From Coccinella septempunctata (taxonomy: Eukaryota > Arthropoda > Insecta > Coleoptera > Coccinellidae), in NCBI RefSeq assembly GCF_907165205.1, contig NC_058194.1, positions 1,426,824 to 1,490,823 of the forward strand: a stretch of DNA of 64,000 nucleotides, read 5' to 3'. A model generated the notes under the pieces. The model ran no database searches. It had not been told where the DNA came from and saw only the letters and a list, made by a program, of their open reading frames with translations. This document shows, in pieces, positions 11,007-21,375 of this stretch (the first letter of the stretch is position 1; each line of letters begins with the position of its first letter). The position numbers and the translations under genes are program-made.

Positions 11007-11443
11007 TTCCGCCCGCCATAACTAACAGCGTTAGTTATCGAGATGACTAGAGAGGTTGAAATTCTTTCTTGGTTGCTTCGTCTGACGAGGTGACTGGTGG
11101 AATTGCTTCCTTCGAGATTGGTCGGGTTAGAGTGGACGTGGAGGTCTTGAGGGGACCCTGGGTGCATGGTCATTACTCGCCCTAATGGCCACTTAGATGG
11201 AGGTAATCGCTCGTCATTGATGAGAAAGGGACGAGATGGTCTGACACGTTGTTCTGGTGATTGTCCCATGAGTTGTTGAGCTCTTATACCTCGTTGCCTT
11301 GCACATACAACACACTTCAGGATGTGGGATTTCACTGAGGCTCTTCTTCCAATGATCCAATATTGTTGTCGGATGGTGGACAGTGTGAGTTGTGTACCTC
11401 CGAGGAGTGTTCGTTTGTGAGCAGAATCTTTAATCAGAGAAGT
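11007..11443 (-). pseudogene. Pao integrase remnant without catalytic core
   Basis: Read on the minus strand, this short region gives the zinc-binding end of integrase (HILKCVVCARQRG, near 11333-11292) followed almost at once by the C-terminal signature DERLPPSKWPLGRV. The roughly 250 residues of DDE core that should lie between are absent. Several frameshifts separate it from RNase H upstream. The same junction (RPSRPF next to DERLPP) is found in copy 2 at 60529-60850, so the deletion was inherited and is not local decay. This copy cannot encode its own integrase. Confidence 0.75.
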
Positions 11444-12101
11444 CTATTGAGAAGCTCGAGGAATTGTTGCAGGATGCTTGCTATCTGGGTCTAAGAGAGC
11501 GTTGGTGATTCGTACGCCTACACGAATTACACCCTCATGATCGATTAACACAGTGAGTCTACTGAACACATGTGAGGATGACAGAGCAGTACCATTTTGA
11601 AGAGCCTTGAGTTCTTGAGGAAAATACACTTGTTGAGTAGCCTTGATCCAATAGATCCTTGATTTTTCCAAGTCAGTTGAGGTGAGCGGAGTTGAGAAAT
11701 TCAGAGTTGAGGAGTGTCTGAGTCGGGCGAGGACTCTTAAACAAAGAGAGATGATTCTTAACAGTTTATTGAGAGAAGAATACCTTTTTATAAGATCCCA
11801 CGAGTAGTCTTGAGTTACGGCCGTGAGGAGGTTCTTGGTGGGTCTTGCTTCAGATTCGGGGTCAATTGTCGTTGCCGGCTGACGATTGGGCCAGGAATCT
11901 GGTGACTTGGAAATCCATGGTGATCCCGTCCACCATAGAGTGCTGTTCAGTAGTTGAGATGACGAGAAGCCACGAGAAGCACAGTCCGCTGAATTTTCCT
12001 TGCCGGAAACGTATCTCCATTGCGCAGTTGGAGTTAGGTCTTGGATGAGCTCTACCCTGTTTCGAACAAAGTCCTTCCAGCGAGCTGGGTGAGATGTGAT
12101 C

Positions 12102-12146
<45 letters not shown>

Positions 12147-13123
12147 ATTGAGTCCGTCCACAAAGTCGTTGAGTGTATCTGTGTATCTAAAACACGATGA
12201 GCATAATTAGTTAAATTGGCCAGGATGAGAGATGCTGTGAGTTCGAGTCGCGGGATTGTGAGGCGTTTCAAAGGCGTTACTTCTGTTTTCGAGCAGAGCA
12301 ATGTGACTTTGGATCCTGTGGACGGTGAGCGGACTACGAGATAGAGGACTGCTGCCATGGCAAGTTGAGAAGCATCAGAGAAGCCGTGAAGTTCTATGGT
12401 AGCATTTTCTTGGGTGCCTACCCAGCGAGGTGCTCGTACATTGATCAATGATTTGAGATCTTCTCTGATGTTACACCATCTTTCTGAGAGTTGAGGTGAT
12501 AGTGGTTCGTCCCATGACAGTTTCTGGAGCCAAAGTTCCTGCAACAACATTTTGGCCCTGATCGTGACAGGGGATACTAAACCAAGTGGATCAAAGAGTT
12601 GAGCGATATGAGATAACATAGTACGTTTAGTTACCACAGACCCAGATGAGCTTGAGTTGATCTTGAATGAGAAGTAATCCTCTTGAGGATACCAGAGGAG
12701 GCCTAGAAGTTTCGTTGAAGTAGGACAGTCGTCAAATGAGATTGGCGATGGTATCATTTCTTCCTCGGTTACCATCTTGAGCGTACTTGGAGAGTTCGAT
12801 TGCCACTTTGCTAAGGGGAGGCCGCCCGCCATGCAGAGATTCTTCAGGTCGATAGCGATTTCTGAGAGTTCTTCTTTCGTGTCTGCACCACCATATATAT
12901 CATCAACATAGCGACCTTTGGTGAGTGGTGGAATGGCGAGTGGATACTTGTGACCTTCATCTTCGATGAGCTGGAGGAGGACTCGAATGGCCAAGAAAGG
13001 AGCAGCCTTGGTTCCATAGGTGACGGTGGTGAGGTGGTACGTCGCTATCTCATCTTCTGAGTTTCGCCAGAATATGCATTGGAAATCCCAATCGTCTGGA
13101 TGCACCATGATCTGTCTATACAT
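11444..13123 (-). pseudogene. Pao reverse transcriptase (palm) and RNase H
   Basis: The 559-codon frame opens at MYRQIMVHPDD, in the RT palm. It shows the catalytic RYVDDIYGG (residues 67-75), the RT thumb, and an RNase H domain with GFSDASQLAMAAVLYL (about 254-269) and WTDSIVSL (about 343). A GA microsatellite at 12105-12144 adds in-frame Leu-Ser repeats ahead of WITSHPARW. RT and RNase H would copy element RNA inside particles. Upstream a deletion of roughly 60 nt, compared with copy 2, removes the segment before DITKMY and breaks the link to the protease frame. Downstream the frame is lost before the integrase. Confidence 0.85.
12105..12144. repeat. (GA)20 microsatellite within RNase H coding sequence
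   Basis: Copy 2 has only about four GA units at the same point (61578-61589). The expansion here keeps the reading frame and adds Ser-Leu repeats. Confidence 0.92.
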
Positions 13124-14177
13124 CTTCGTGATGTTGAAGTTTCGCTCCTGTGTGCATGATGTCGTTCAGTGAGAGGCCTGTTGAGGTGGGACTGGGACCA
13201 TTGAACACTACTCGCAATTTGGTGGAGGAGCTGTCTGGTTTGAGAATTCCATGATGTGGCAAATAGTATCTGGCATGCGTGATGTCTGAGGGAGCCTTCT
13301 TCATATGCCTGAGTTGTTCGTATTCAGTGAGGAAGTCCGTGTAGAGCTGGCAATATTCTTGGTTTCCCTCGAACTTGCGAAATTGTCCTTGAAGGCATCG
13401 GAAGGCACGTTGTCTGGAAGATCCCAAAAGATTAGAAGATGATTTTAATGGGAGTCTTACCATGTATCGTCCAGAAGGAAGTCGAGAGTGAGTGTTCTTG
13501 AAGTGGTCTTCACATTCCTGCTCGTCAGCAGTGAGGTGACTTACGGAGGTGGTCTTAACTTCTTCTTGTTCCCAGAACTTTTCGAGAAGGCTTTGAAGGT
13601 CAGATTCTTGAGTGGCATGGTATAGAGGAGACACACTTGAGCAGACTTCTTGATGAGGGCATATTGGACCTAGGACTAACCATCCAAAGATCGAGAGCTG
13701 AGCTGTTGGAGTTGACCCATCTGGCCCTTGTCGGAGTTGAGGAAGAATGATGGAACCATAGACATCAGCACCCAATATGATGTCGATTGGTCTTGAGGTG
13801 TAGAACTCTGGATCGGCGAGCTTCAAATTGTCGAGGTGTGGCAAACGTGGTCGTGTGCAACAATTGTAAGATGGTGGATTAGTAAATGGAGATGACATAA
13901 TATGAGCATTTATATTCACGGTTTTGTGATTGTGAAGAGATTTCAGTGTGATCAATACTGATCCTCTTGATCTTGAGGCGGCTCCACCAATTCCAACGAT
14001 GGTGACTTTGGATTGGCTTCGAGGAAGACTGAGCTGTCTTGAGAAGTCTTCAGAGATGAACGAGAGTTCCGATCCAGAATCGATGAGAAGTCTTGCGTTG
14101 TACGAGATGACTGGGGTGATGAGCGGTCGATAATGAGATGAGCAGTCTTCGAGGGGTTTTGATGACTGCCTGAGCAC
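13116..14177 (-). pseudogene. Pao protease and RT N-terminal part
   Basis: The 353-codon frame contains an aspartic protease of DUF1758 type: LLIDSGSELSFIS (residues 30-42, catalytic D-S-G), then IDIILGADVYG (about 134-144) and LSIFGWLVLGPI. The start of RT follows, with RYYLPHHGI (about 306) and LRVVFNGPSPT (about 323). It stops at HTGAKLQHHEDV, where a deletion with a frame change joins it to the palm frame at 13123. The protease would cleave Gag-Pol, but the joined frame is broken. Confidence 0.85.
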
Positions 14178-14925
14178 TTAAGGCCCATTTCGAGGTGTCT
14201 GGCTTGGCTCTGCTGGTCTTTTGAGTAGGTTTGGATGAGGAGGCTTGAAGTGACTTTGGTGAGACGGCTCGGCTGAGCGGGTCGTGTGGCCGTTTTGGCC
14301 GTTAAATGAGAAGGCTATTTTTGAGCAGATCTTAGAGGAGACTTTGGAAGAGGCGACATTAGAGGCGGCATCGTGAGAATACGAGGGTTTTGGTCTAGAT
14401 CTGGGTCTCATAATAGAAACGAGGACTTGTCTGAGACGAACATTGAGGGGTCGAGAAGATCTTATAGCAAATAGCAGCCAAAAGGAGATGTTTGTCCTCG
14501 TATTGAGAAATGAGACTTCCCCAAGCTATGGGAAGTGAGGTGTGCCAGTGAGAGCCAAGCGACAGATCTACTTCAGAGGATTCGACTGAAGAGAAGATCT
14601 GAGGTAATAGAGGCGTTCAGCATTAGAAATTGAGGAGTTGAATTACGAGGGATTAGGAGAGGTCCAACTTGAGTAGTCGCCAGAGAAGACTGGTAATGAG
14701 ATGTCTGAGCAGACGAGGACGAAGCAACCGGTTGAGATGGCGTTTGAGGTGGTTCGAGAGACTCCTTGAAATGACTAATGCTTGTGGAGATGAAGGCATG
14801 AGCAGGCTTATCACTCAAAGTATTCGTGGTCGAGGTGCACAATTCCATGAGAGGGCAGAGAGGAGAACTATCATTAGTGAACGATGATAAAATTCCAACT
14901 CAATTATCCGGCCCGAAGGACCAAA
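14178..14925 (-). pseudogene. Pao leader and gag remnant
   Basis: Only about 750 bp lie between protease and LTR, far too little for a Pao gag. Short minus-strand frames (14848-14573, 14411-14178) are rich in Ser, Pro and Thr and show no zinc knuckle. I read this as what is left after a gag deletion. Copy 2 leaves the window before this region, so I cannot tell whether it shares the deletion. Confidence 0.55.
14906..14925 (-). promoter_or_regulatory. Candidate primer-binding site beside Pao 5' LTR
   Basis: On the minus strand the LTR end is followed directly by TTTGGTCCTTCGGGCCGGAT. The place is right for a tRNA primer site. I do not assign a tRNA. Confidence 0.45.
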
Positions 14926-15070
14926 TGTTTAAAAATCGAGGGTGTTATGATTTTTTAATTAAAGAGTAGTGGACTGTATTAAAAGATAATTGAGTTGGAG
15001 ATGGTATAAAAACATTTATTAAGTATCGTTCACAATCATAAAATGAATATGTCACCTGCATGAAGCTAAT
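14926..15070 (-). repeat. Pao 5' LTR, first segment
   Basis: It matches 9129-9275 of the other LTR and breaks off at GCTAAT, where the CR1-like LINE is inserted. The LTR resumes at 19121. Confidence 0.88.
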
Positions 15071-15175
15071 AATAATAATAATAATAAAGTTTATTAATCC
15101 TTTTCGACATTTAAAAATGTATAGGACAAGTCATTTAAAATATTATACATAAGTATATGAAGAAAGCAAAGAGAT

Positions 15176-18013
15176 TTAATGAACAGAGTCCTTAAGGAAC
15201 TCATCAACACTATAGTAGCATCCGTTAATTAACAGATACTTCACTTCTCGCTTGAAAGACCTTCCATTCATTGACTTCAACCTACTAGGCAAATGATTGT
15301 ACAATTTTATACCAACAAAGCTAGGTGAGGTCTCATATTTAGCTGTACGATGTCTGGGGAAGGCAATGGTATCAGCGTGACGTGTTTCATATCCATGAAA
15401 GTCAGAGCATCTTTTGTATTTACTGATGTTAAGGTGGATATAATTAAGGCAATTAAGGATGTAAATACATGGAAAGGGAAGAATACCTAATTGAGCGAAA
15501 ATCGGACGACATGAATCGCATGGCCGAAGTCTGAAAATAAGTCGTACGATACGCTTTTGTAAAATAAATAGTCGATTCGCCCCTGCCGAGGAGCCCCAAA
15601 GAACTACATTGTAATTTAAATGACTGTAAACCATGCTGTAATAAATGGTCAGTAGTTCGTCGACAGGGAGACAACTCTTAAGGCGTAATAAGGCATAGTA
15701 AGCACTGTTTAGCCTCCCACAAACATGATCAATGTGGAGATGCCACCTGAGGTTTCCGTCCACATACAGGCCTAGAAATTTCACGTCGTTGGTCGCCTTC
15801 AATTCACCTTGTTTATGTTTTATAATGAGAGGTTCAACACTCTGATTATCTTGATTCCGGAATCTGACTATTACCGACTTCGACAGATTAAGAATAAGTG
15901 CGTTACTGTGGCACCAATCAATGAAACACTGAACTATTGTTTCGCACAGCCACTTCAATTCCTGCCAACTTTTGGCTCTTATAGCGATAGAAGTATCATC
16001 AGCGAACATTATCAGTATATAGGCTAGCACGTATGCAGGCAGATCATTAATAAATAATAAAAATCGAAGCGGGCCCAGAACAGATCCTTGAGGGACACCC
16101 ATGTTGTTAGTGTACTCATCAGATGAAACATCATTCAATCTCACATAAACTTTACGTTCAGTTAGAAAACTCTTGATCCATTCAAGAAACACGCCCCTGA
16201 ATCCCATCTGATACATCTTATCCAAAATGAAGTCATGCCGTAGCGTGTCGAACGCCCTTGATAGATCAAAAAAAATACCTGCCACGTAGTCACCGGCATC
16301 CAGGCTGCTATAAACAAATTCAAAAAATTCGCAACTGGCCGATTGGGTAGACCTGCCATGCCTGAAGCCATGTTGTTGATTTGATAGTATGGAATATTTA
16401 GTTAAATAATTGTACATACGATTATATATGACTTTCTCTAAAATTTTTGACAATTGGCTAAGTATGGAGATAGGTCGATAGTTCGTTATATCTTGAGCGT
16501 CTCCCCTTTTATGGACCGGTATAATCCTCGCCAATTTGAGGATAGTTGGGAAATGGCCAGAGGACACTGATTCATTTAGCAGCGAAGCAACGGGTTCAGA
16601 TATTAAAGGAGCCAAGAATTTGAGGGCCCTGGCAGATATCATATCAGGACCAGCGCTACTACTATTCTTCAAACAGCAAATTGTGGATGAAATTTCCTCG
16701 GCAGTAGCAGGAAAAAAGAAGAAATTAGTATCAAGGGAAGTCTGCAAGGTGCATGAACCAGACAAGGAAACGCCAAAATGTTTATGTATAGAGACAACAT
16801 TCACTTCCGTAAAATATCCAGCAAAAGCCTCCGAGACCTTCTGGGGACAGGAAATAAGTTCCCCATCGACCCGCAGTGTAATGTTGTTTTGATATTTAAC
16901 TTTAATATTCAATTCATCGTTAACTAATTTCCAAACTGTTTTGCAAACATTATCAGAATTAAGTATAGTTTTTTTATTATAATTCAATTTTGAGTACTTC
17001 AACAATTGATTGTACTCAGTCTTTGCTTTTTTATATAAGAATGAAGTCTCAGGAGTATGCAAGTTTTTTGTGAGCCAGTGGAGGTTCTTCAAATTGTCTC
17101 GGGCTTCAATTATTGATTCATCGATCCAGCCGGGTTTATGAGATGAAAATGAATTAACATATTTAAGTGGAAAAGCCGCGTCAAAAGCGGACTTCAACAA
17201 AGTAACAAAGTTCTCAAACTTATCTTCAAGTGTCAAAACAGAATGAAGTCTCTGAAAATCAGCACTCTCGATCAATGAATAGAAGGTCTTCCAGTTATTA
17301 TCTGACATAGCCCTTATTATTCTTCCTCTATGGGCACATGGCTTACAACGACGACAAATATATTCTAGTATAATTGCTTTATGATCACTAATGAACGCTT
17401 CAAACACAGTTGTATTAACTAGCTGCAAGTCAGCACTAGTAGCTACATAGTCCACCTTTGTGGAGGAGATTAGGCCATTTACATTAGTAACAACTCTAGT
17501 TGGCTCTCTCGAGGTAACCAATAAATTATGACATGAAAACAAGTCATTTAGAGATCGAGATTGTGGTGATAGGGCGAAATAATCTATGTTGAGGTCTCCA
17601 CACAAGAAAATTACTTTAGAGACCGTACTACAGTAGGTAAGCACATATTCTAAGGATTTAATAAACAAGTTGAAGTCGCCTGAAGGAGGTCTATACACGC
17701 TAATAACACAGAAAGTATTCTCACCAAATTTTATTTTAATTGCACACAGTTCACAGTGCATTTCCACCGAGTATTTGGCCACATTAAGCTGATGTACTTG
17801 GATTCCTAGCTTGGCATAAATAACAACACCACCATGTTCACGATTGGGTCTGGTATAAAAAGCAGCTATTTGATAACCAGCCAAAGACATGTAGGGTAAC
17901 CGCACAGAAGAACACCAATGCTCGGCCACACTCAGTAAATCTGGGCTGTAAGAACTGAGTAGAACCTCAAAAGAAGATATTTTATTGGTAATGCTTTGTG
18001 CATTTATTTGCAT
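15176..18013 (-). CDS. LINE ORF2: apurinic-type endonuclease plus reverse transcriptase
   Basis: The 945-codon frame is uninterrupted. The endonuclease covers residues 1-215: NAQSI near the start, GGVVIYAK, CVISVYRPPSGD, FLCGDLNIDY and the terminal SDHKAI. RT follows with NYRPISILS (about 508), GIFFDLSRAFDT (about 575), GVPQGSVLGP (about 634) and the catalytic FADD (about 670). The first residues of the endonuclease domain may be missing upstream of the ATG at 18013. Together the domains nick target DNA and copy the LINE RNA from the nick. GPLRFLLFIN is a slightly altered form of the common GPLLFLLYIN. ORF1 lies about 100 bp upstream on the same strand. Confidence 0.9.
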   Translation of the reverse strand: MQINAQSITNKISSFEVLLSSYSPDLLSVAEHWCSSVRLPYMSLAGYQIAAFYTRPNREHGGVVIYAKLGIQVHQLNVAKYSVEMHCELCAIKIKFGENTFCVISVYRPPSGDFNLFIKSLEYVLTYCSTVSKVIFLCGDLNIDYFALSPQSRSLNDLFSCHNLLVTSREPTRVVTNVNGLISSTKVDYVATSADLQLVNTTVFEAFISDHKAIILEYICRRCKPCAHRGRIIRAMSDNNWKTFYSLIESADFQRLHSVLTLEDKFENFVTLLKSAFDAAFPLKYVNSFSSHKPGWIDESIIEARDNLKNLHWLTKNLHTPETSFLYKKAKTEYNQLLKYSKLNYNKKTILNSDNVCKTVWKLVNDELNIKVKYQNNITLRVDGELISCPQKVSEAFAGYFTEVNVVSIHKHFGVSLSGSCTLQTSLDTNFFFFPATAEEISSTICCLKNSSSAGPDMISARALKFLAPLISEPVASLLNESVSSGHFPTILKLARIIPVHKRGDAQDITNYRPISILSQLSKILEKVIYNRMYNYLTKYSILSNQQHGFRHGRSTQSASCEFFEFVYSSLDAGDYVAGIFFDLSRAFDTLRHDFILDKMYQMGFRGVFLEWIKSFLTERKVYVRLNDVSSDEYTNNMGVPQGSVLGPLRFLLFINDLPAYVLAYILIMFADDTSIAIRAKSWQELKWLCETIVQCFIDWCHSNALILNLSKSVIVRFRNQDNQSVEPLIIKHKQGELKATNDVKFLGLYVDGNLRWHLHIDHVCGRLNSAYYALLRLKSCLPVDELLTIYYSMVYSHLNYNVVLWGSSAGANRLFILQKRIVRLIFRLRPCDSCRPIFAQLGILPFPCIYILNCLNYIHLNISKYKRCSDFHGYETRHADTIAFPRHRTAKYETSPSFVGIKLYNHLPSRLKSMNGRSFKREVKYLLINGCYYSVDEFLKDSVH

Positions 18014-18110
18014 CAGTTTGAACTTGATAGATCCACTACTTTCGTCGTTACCATGATCCGAGATGGACTTTTCAATGCCGTACCTGCCAGCTGAGGTTGA
18101 CTCAGGAGGG

Positions 18111-19120
18111 CTATTGATTCGCCCTAGTTGCTGTACCGAGTGGTCTCCGAAAAAATTTATTTACGGTGATACCTTCCGGCCAAAAAGCAGGATCCAGTAG
18201 CTGGGATTGAAACTCAGACGGAAATGACAGCTTAAAGGAAGAATAGACCTCAGGTTGTTTCGAGTTCAGCTTTTCACAGACGAGGTTAGGAATCGTGTTA
18301 TTCAAAAATTTCTTGAGATCAGCTGTAGATGTTGCAGGACTCAGTCTAGAAACATGAATATAGGAGAGCTGTTTCTTAGGGACACTGGTCAAGGCATTTG
18401 AAGCGGATGAGCCAATGATAGGTTTATTAGTTGTAGGATTCTTTTCAACACGAGAGACATCGGCCTTTGATCTACTTTTAGATTTATTCTTTCTGCCAAC
18501 AGTGACAGTCCATTCATTGGGTTCAGAAACCGCCTGCACCGACCTCCCACCCACGCCGGAAACACCTCCGGAGTCCGAGACATCCCCAGGTGGACCAGGA
18601 TCAAGCAGCGACTCTTCGTCTGTAGTGGAACGTACGCTAGATAGAGGATCAAGCGTAGACACTACGTCTGCAGAACGTATTTCAGGCGGTGAATCACCTG
18701 AACGATGTGACGGTATCTTATCATTGGAATTCCGCTCAGCTGTTTTCGTCTTCGTAAAGGTGTTTTTGTTCGTTTTTAATGACGGTATTTCCTCGGCAAG
18801 TGATAAGATTTGTTTATTTTGAGAATCAATGAGATTCCTTAACTGGGAAATTTCCGATCTCAGTGGGCCGACCTTTTCGGTCATCACAGAACGGATGGCC
18901 ATCATCAGCTGACTCTCACCCTTTGTCGACTCTTCAGAGGATCCTGGTGGAAAAGATCCTGAAGCATTCACCAACTGGCAATTTTCACACAACCACTCAT
19001 TAATTAGTCCGTTGGCACGCATTTCATTGAAAGAATCAATAGAAATGTTAAGACAACTTATATGAAAACAATTTTCACAACTTATACATTTGATAGGATC
19101 ATCGTATCTATCAATTTTGT
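18111..19120 (-). CDS. LINE ORF1: PHD-type zinc finger, coiled coil, basic C-terminus (5'-truncated)
   Basis: The frame has a PHD-like zinc finger (CISCENCFHISC, then WLCENC), a stretch of predicted helix with ISQLRNLIDSQNKQI, a Ser/Pro-rich middle and a C-terminal part with KKQLSYIHVSRL that may be an RRM-like or esterase-free ORF1 core. Such ORF1 proteins bind LINE RNA. The open frame runs on to 19184, but bases above 19120 belong to the Pao LTR and to the neighbouring transposon end. The first zinc-ligand pair (CLYC) is therefore encoded by LTR sequence and the native start is lost. Confidence 0.75.
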
Positions 19121-19140
19121 TAATACAGTAAAGGCAACTA
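19121..19140 (-). repeat. Pao 5' LTR, 20-bp middle segment
   Basis: TAATACAGTAAAGGCAACTA matches the other LTRs (9275-9294, 58846-58864) apart from small changes. It is stranded between the LINE and the DD82E-type transposon. Confidence 0.8.
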
Positions 19141-21373
19141 TAGTCTATCCAAATCCGAGAGGCCAGCGTAAACAAACTGACCAACGCGTGATCTTATTTA
19201 AGGTACTCCTCTTATTGGTCAAAGCATCAGGAACGCCATGTTTGCAGGTGGGAGTAATGCAGTACCGCATTACGTTTGATTCATTGATTGTATGCGAATT
19301 GTTGTGCAGAACTGCAGAGATCATTCATTGCTTTTTCTTTCGTAAATTGGTTTATAGTTGTAGCAAGTTATTCAAGTTACAAGCATTTAAGATAATGTCA
19401 AGTACTGATACTGCTGAGGAATCGCGTGTTGACTTAAGTCCTCCAAAAAAGAGACGTCTGAAACGACACTTCAGTGCCGAGATAAAAGATATGATTTTGA
19501 ATACTTATAAAATTGAGATTATTCAAAATGCAGGAATGTGTTTAAAGGACGTAGAACTCCGAGTTGCAGAGAGTTGGCATTGGAGCTCGAAGTGTTAGGA
19601 GAATTATTTCCGAATACATAAATTCCGGTGTTCTATCACAGCCGGCAACAAATCAAAATCGGAACACCAAATGGGAGTCCTTATCAGATTTCGATAAAAA
19701 TGTAATACGGCGAAAAGTTCACGAGTTTTTCTTCAGAAATGAACACCCGACTATAGAGAAAGTATTAAAAATAGTTTATAGTTAATAGCCAAATTTTAAG
19801 AAGAGTACCTTCTCTATAATATTGGAAAAACTTAATTTCAAATATGGACGTCGCCAACGCAACAGTTTTTTAATGAACCGTGACGACATTAAATGTTGGA
19901 GAAGAAACTATCTCACGAAAATTAGGACCTTCCGTGATGAAAACAGGAAGATTTACTGCTTGGATGGAACTTGGGTAAATACCGGTCATACTAAATCCAA
20001 AGTGTGGACCGATGAAACAGTTACATCTTCTCGGCAAGCGTTACTTGCTGGATTATCTACTGGATTAAAAATCCGTCTGGGAAGGTCTTGAATTTTGAGT
20101 TTAACCCTTTGGTTCCATAAAGTTTGATCAGAGAATCAACGATCGAGTGACGGATGAACGTCAATTAGTTTTCAGTCGATAAGTTGGTCATAAGCATTCT
20201 GAATATTATTCTTTCACCAAATAATTATCTATACACGCCCATTTGATGATTCTCAACTGCTACTCCTCCAATATATTCGGAAATATGAAAGTTTCAATGA
20301 TTTCCTTCGGGAAATCGAATGCCAAATCGTTGATCGAGCAATCAAAGTTTTGTGAAACTTGATGTAAGTACCTTTTTGGTGGAAAACAATTTCAACATTG
20401 TTTTTCAAATGAAGTGAATATATTTTTCCAGGCAAAGGGCAAAGAATTATAGTGTGTCATATTGGCAGTGACACTGGTTTTTTAACTGGAGGACTCTGGA
20501 CTTTCCAATCCAAAAAAACTGGTGACTACCATGAAGAAATGGATGGTCAGTCATTCGAAAAGTGGTCGAGGGTATAGTTCCTAAATTGGAGGAAAATTCT
20601 ATAGTAGTTTTAGATAATGCTCCTTACCATTCAAGGAAAATGGAAAAAATTCCTAATTCACAATTCAGAAAGAGTGATATCCAACAATGGTTGAGGGAGA
20701 AAAATATTGATTTCACCCCTGACCTCATAAAAGCGCAATAGTTGCAGATAGTCAGGCAGAACAAAGAAAACTTTGAAAAATACATTGTGGATGAAACCGC
20801 AAAGGCCCAAAATATTACTGTACGTAGATTACCGCCCTACCACTGCGAACTGAACCCTATTGAATTGATTTGGGCCGATGTCAAGAATTTTGTGGCAGAT
20901 AAAAACACCACATTTAAAATGGCTGACGTCCAAAATCTTTTTCAAGAGGCTCTCTCACGGGTTACTTCCGAAAGATGGAGAAAGTGCGTGAAACATGTCA
21001 AACAAAAAGTTGAGGTAGACATGTGGAAACTGGATAATATTATGGATGATATAACACCAGTCATCGTCAACTTAGAGGAAAGTTCTGCATCTTCTGACGA
21101 CACTACGGGGTAGTCACTTTTACAAAAAAAATATTGTTACACATTTATATACATAGTATTTATTAAAGTGGGAACTTTAGATTAATTGTTCATTACTCAG
21201 ACTCGTAGATAAGCATACACATTTTTCACCGAAACTGGAACACTCAAAAAGTTTTAAAATATAACGCTCTCGGAATTGAATTTATTAGTACACCTCTGCG
21301 TTATCACGTTCTTGACGCGTGATCACTGCATGCTCCAATGTTTACGTCTGGCCTCTTGGATTTGGATATACTA
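19141..21373 (+). mobile_element. DNA transposon of the IS630/Tc1/mariner superfamily, DD82E type, flanked by TA
   Basis: The ends read TAGTCTATCCAAATCCGAGA and, as reverse complement on the right, TAGTATATCCAAATCCAAGA, continuing to a terminal inverted repeat of about 35 bp. TA lies on both sides (19139-19140, 21374-21375), and joining the flanks recreates the uninterrupted LTR. The length is 2233 bp. Confidence 0.85.
19395..21113 (+). pseudogene. Transposase with DD(82)E spacing, broken
   Basis: Frames at 19395-19598, 19564-19785, 19822-20091, about 20431-20733 and 20742-21113 form one transposase. It has an N-terminal helix-turn-helix region, then LDGTWVNTGHT (first D), VVLDNAPYHSR (second D) and ELNPIELIWADVK (E). 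I count 82 residues between second D and E when reading through the TAG at 20739-20741. It is inactivated by two frameshifts, that stop and an intruding segment at about 20092-20430. The intruder contains an imperfect inverted repeat (20119-20143 with 20326-20349) and ends in a good splice acceptor, TTTTTCCAG. It may be an intron, a small MITE, or both. Confidence 0.75.
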
Positions 21374-21375
21374 TA

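Larger units (their letters stand above)
15071..19120 (-). mobile_element. CR1/Jockey-group LINE inserted in the Pao LTR
   Basis: The element reads from right to left, with ORF1, ORF2 and a short 3' region ending in an (ATT)n tail at 15071-15087. The flanking LTR bases TAAT occur on both sides (15067-15070 and 19121-19124) as a probable short target duplication. The 5' end is truncated inside ORF1. Confidence 0.85.
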
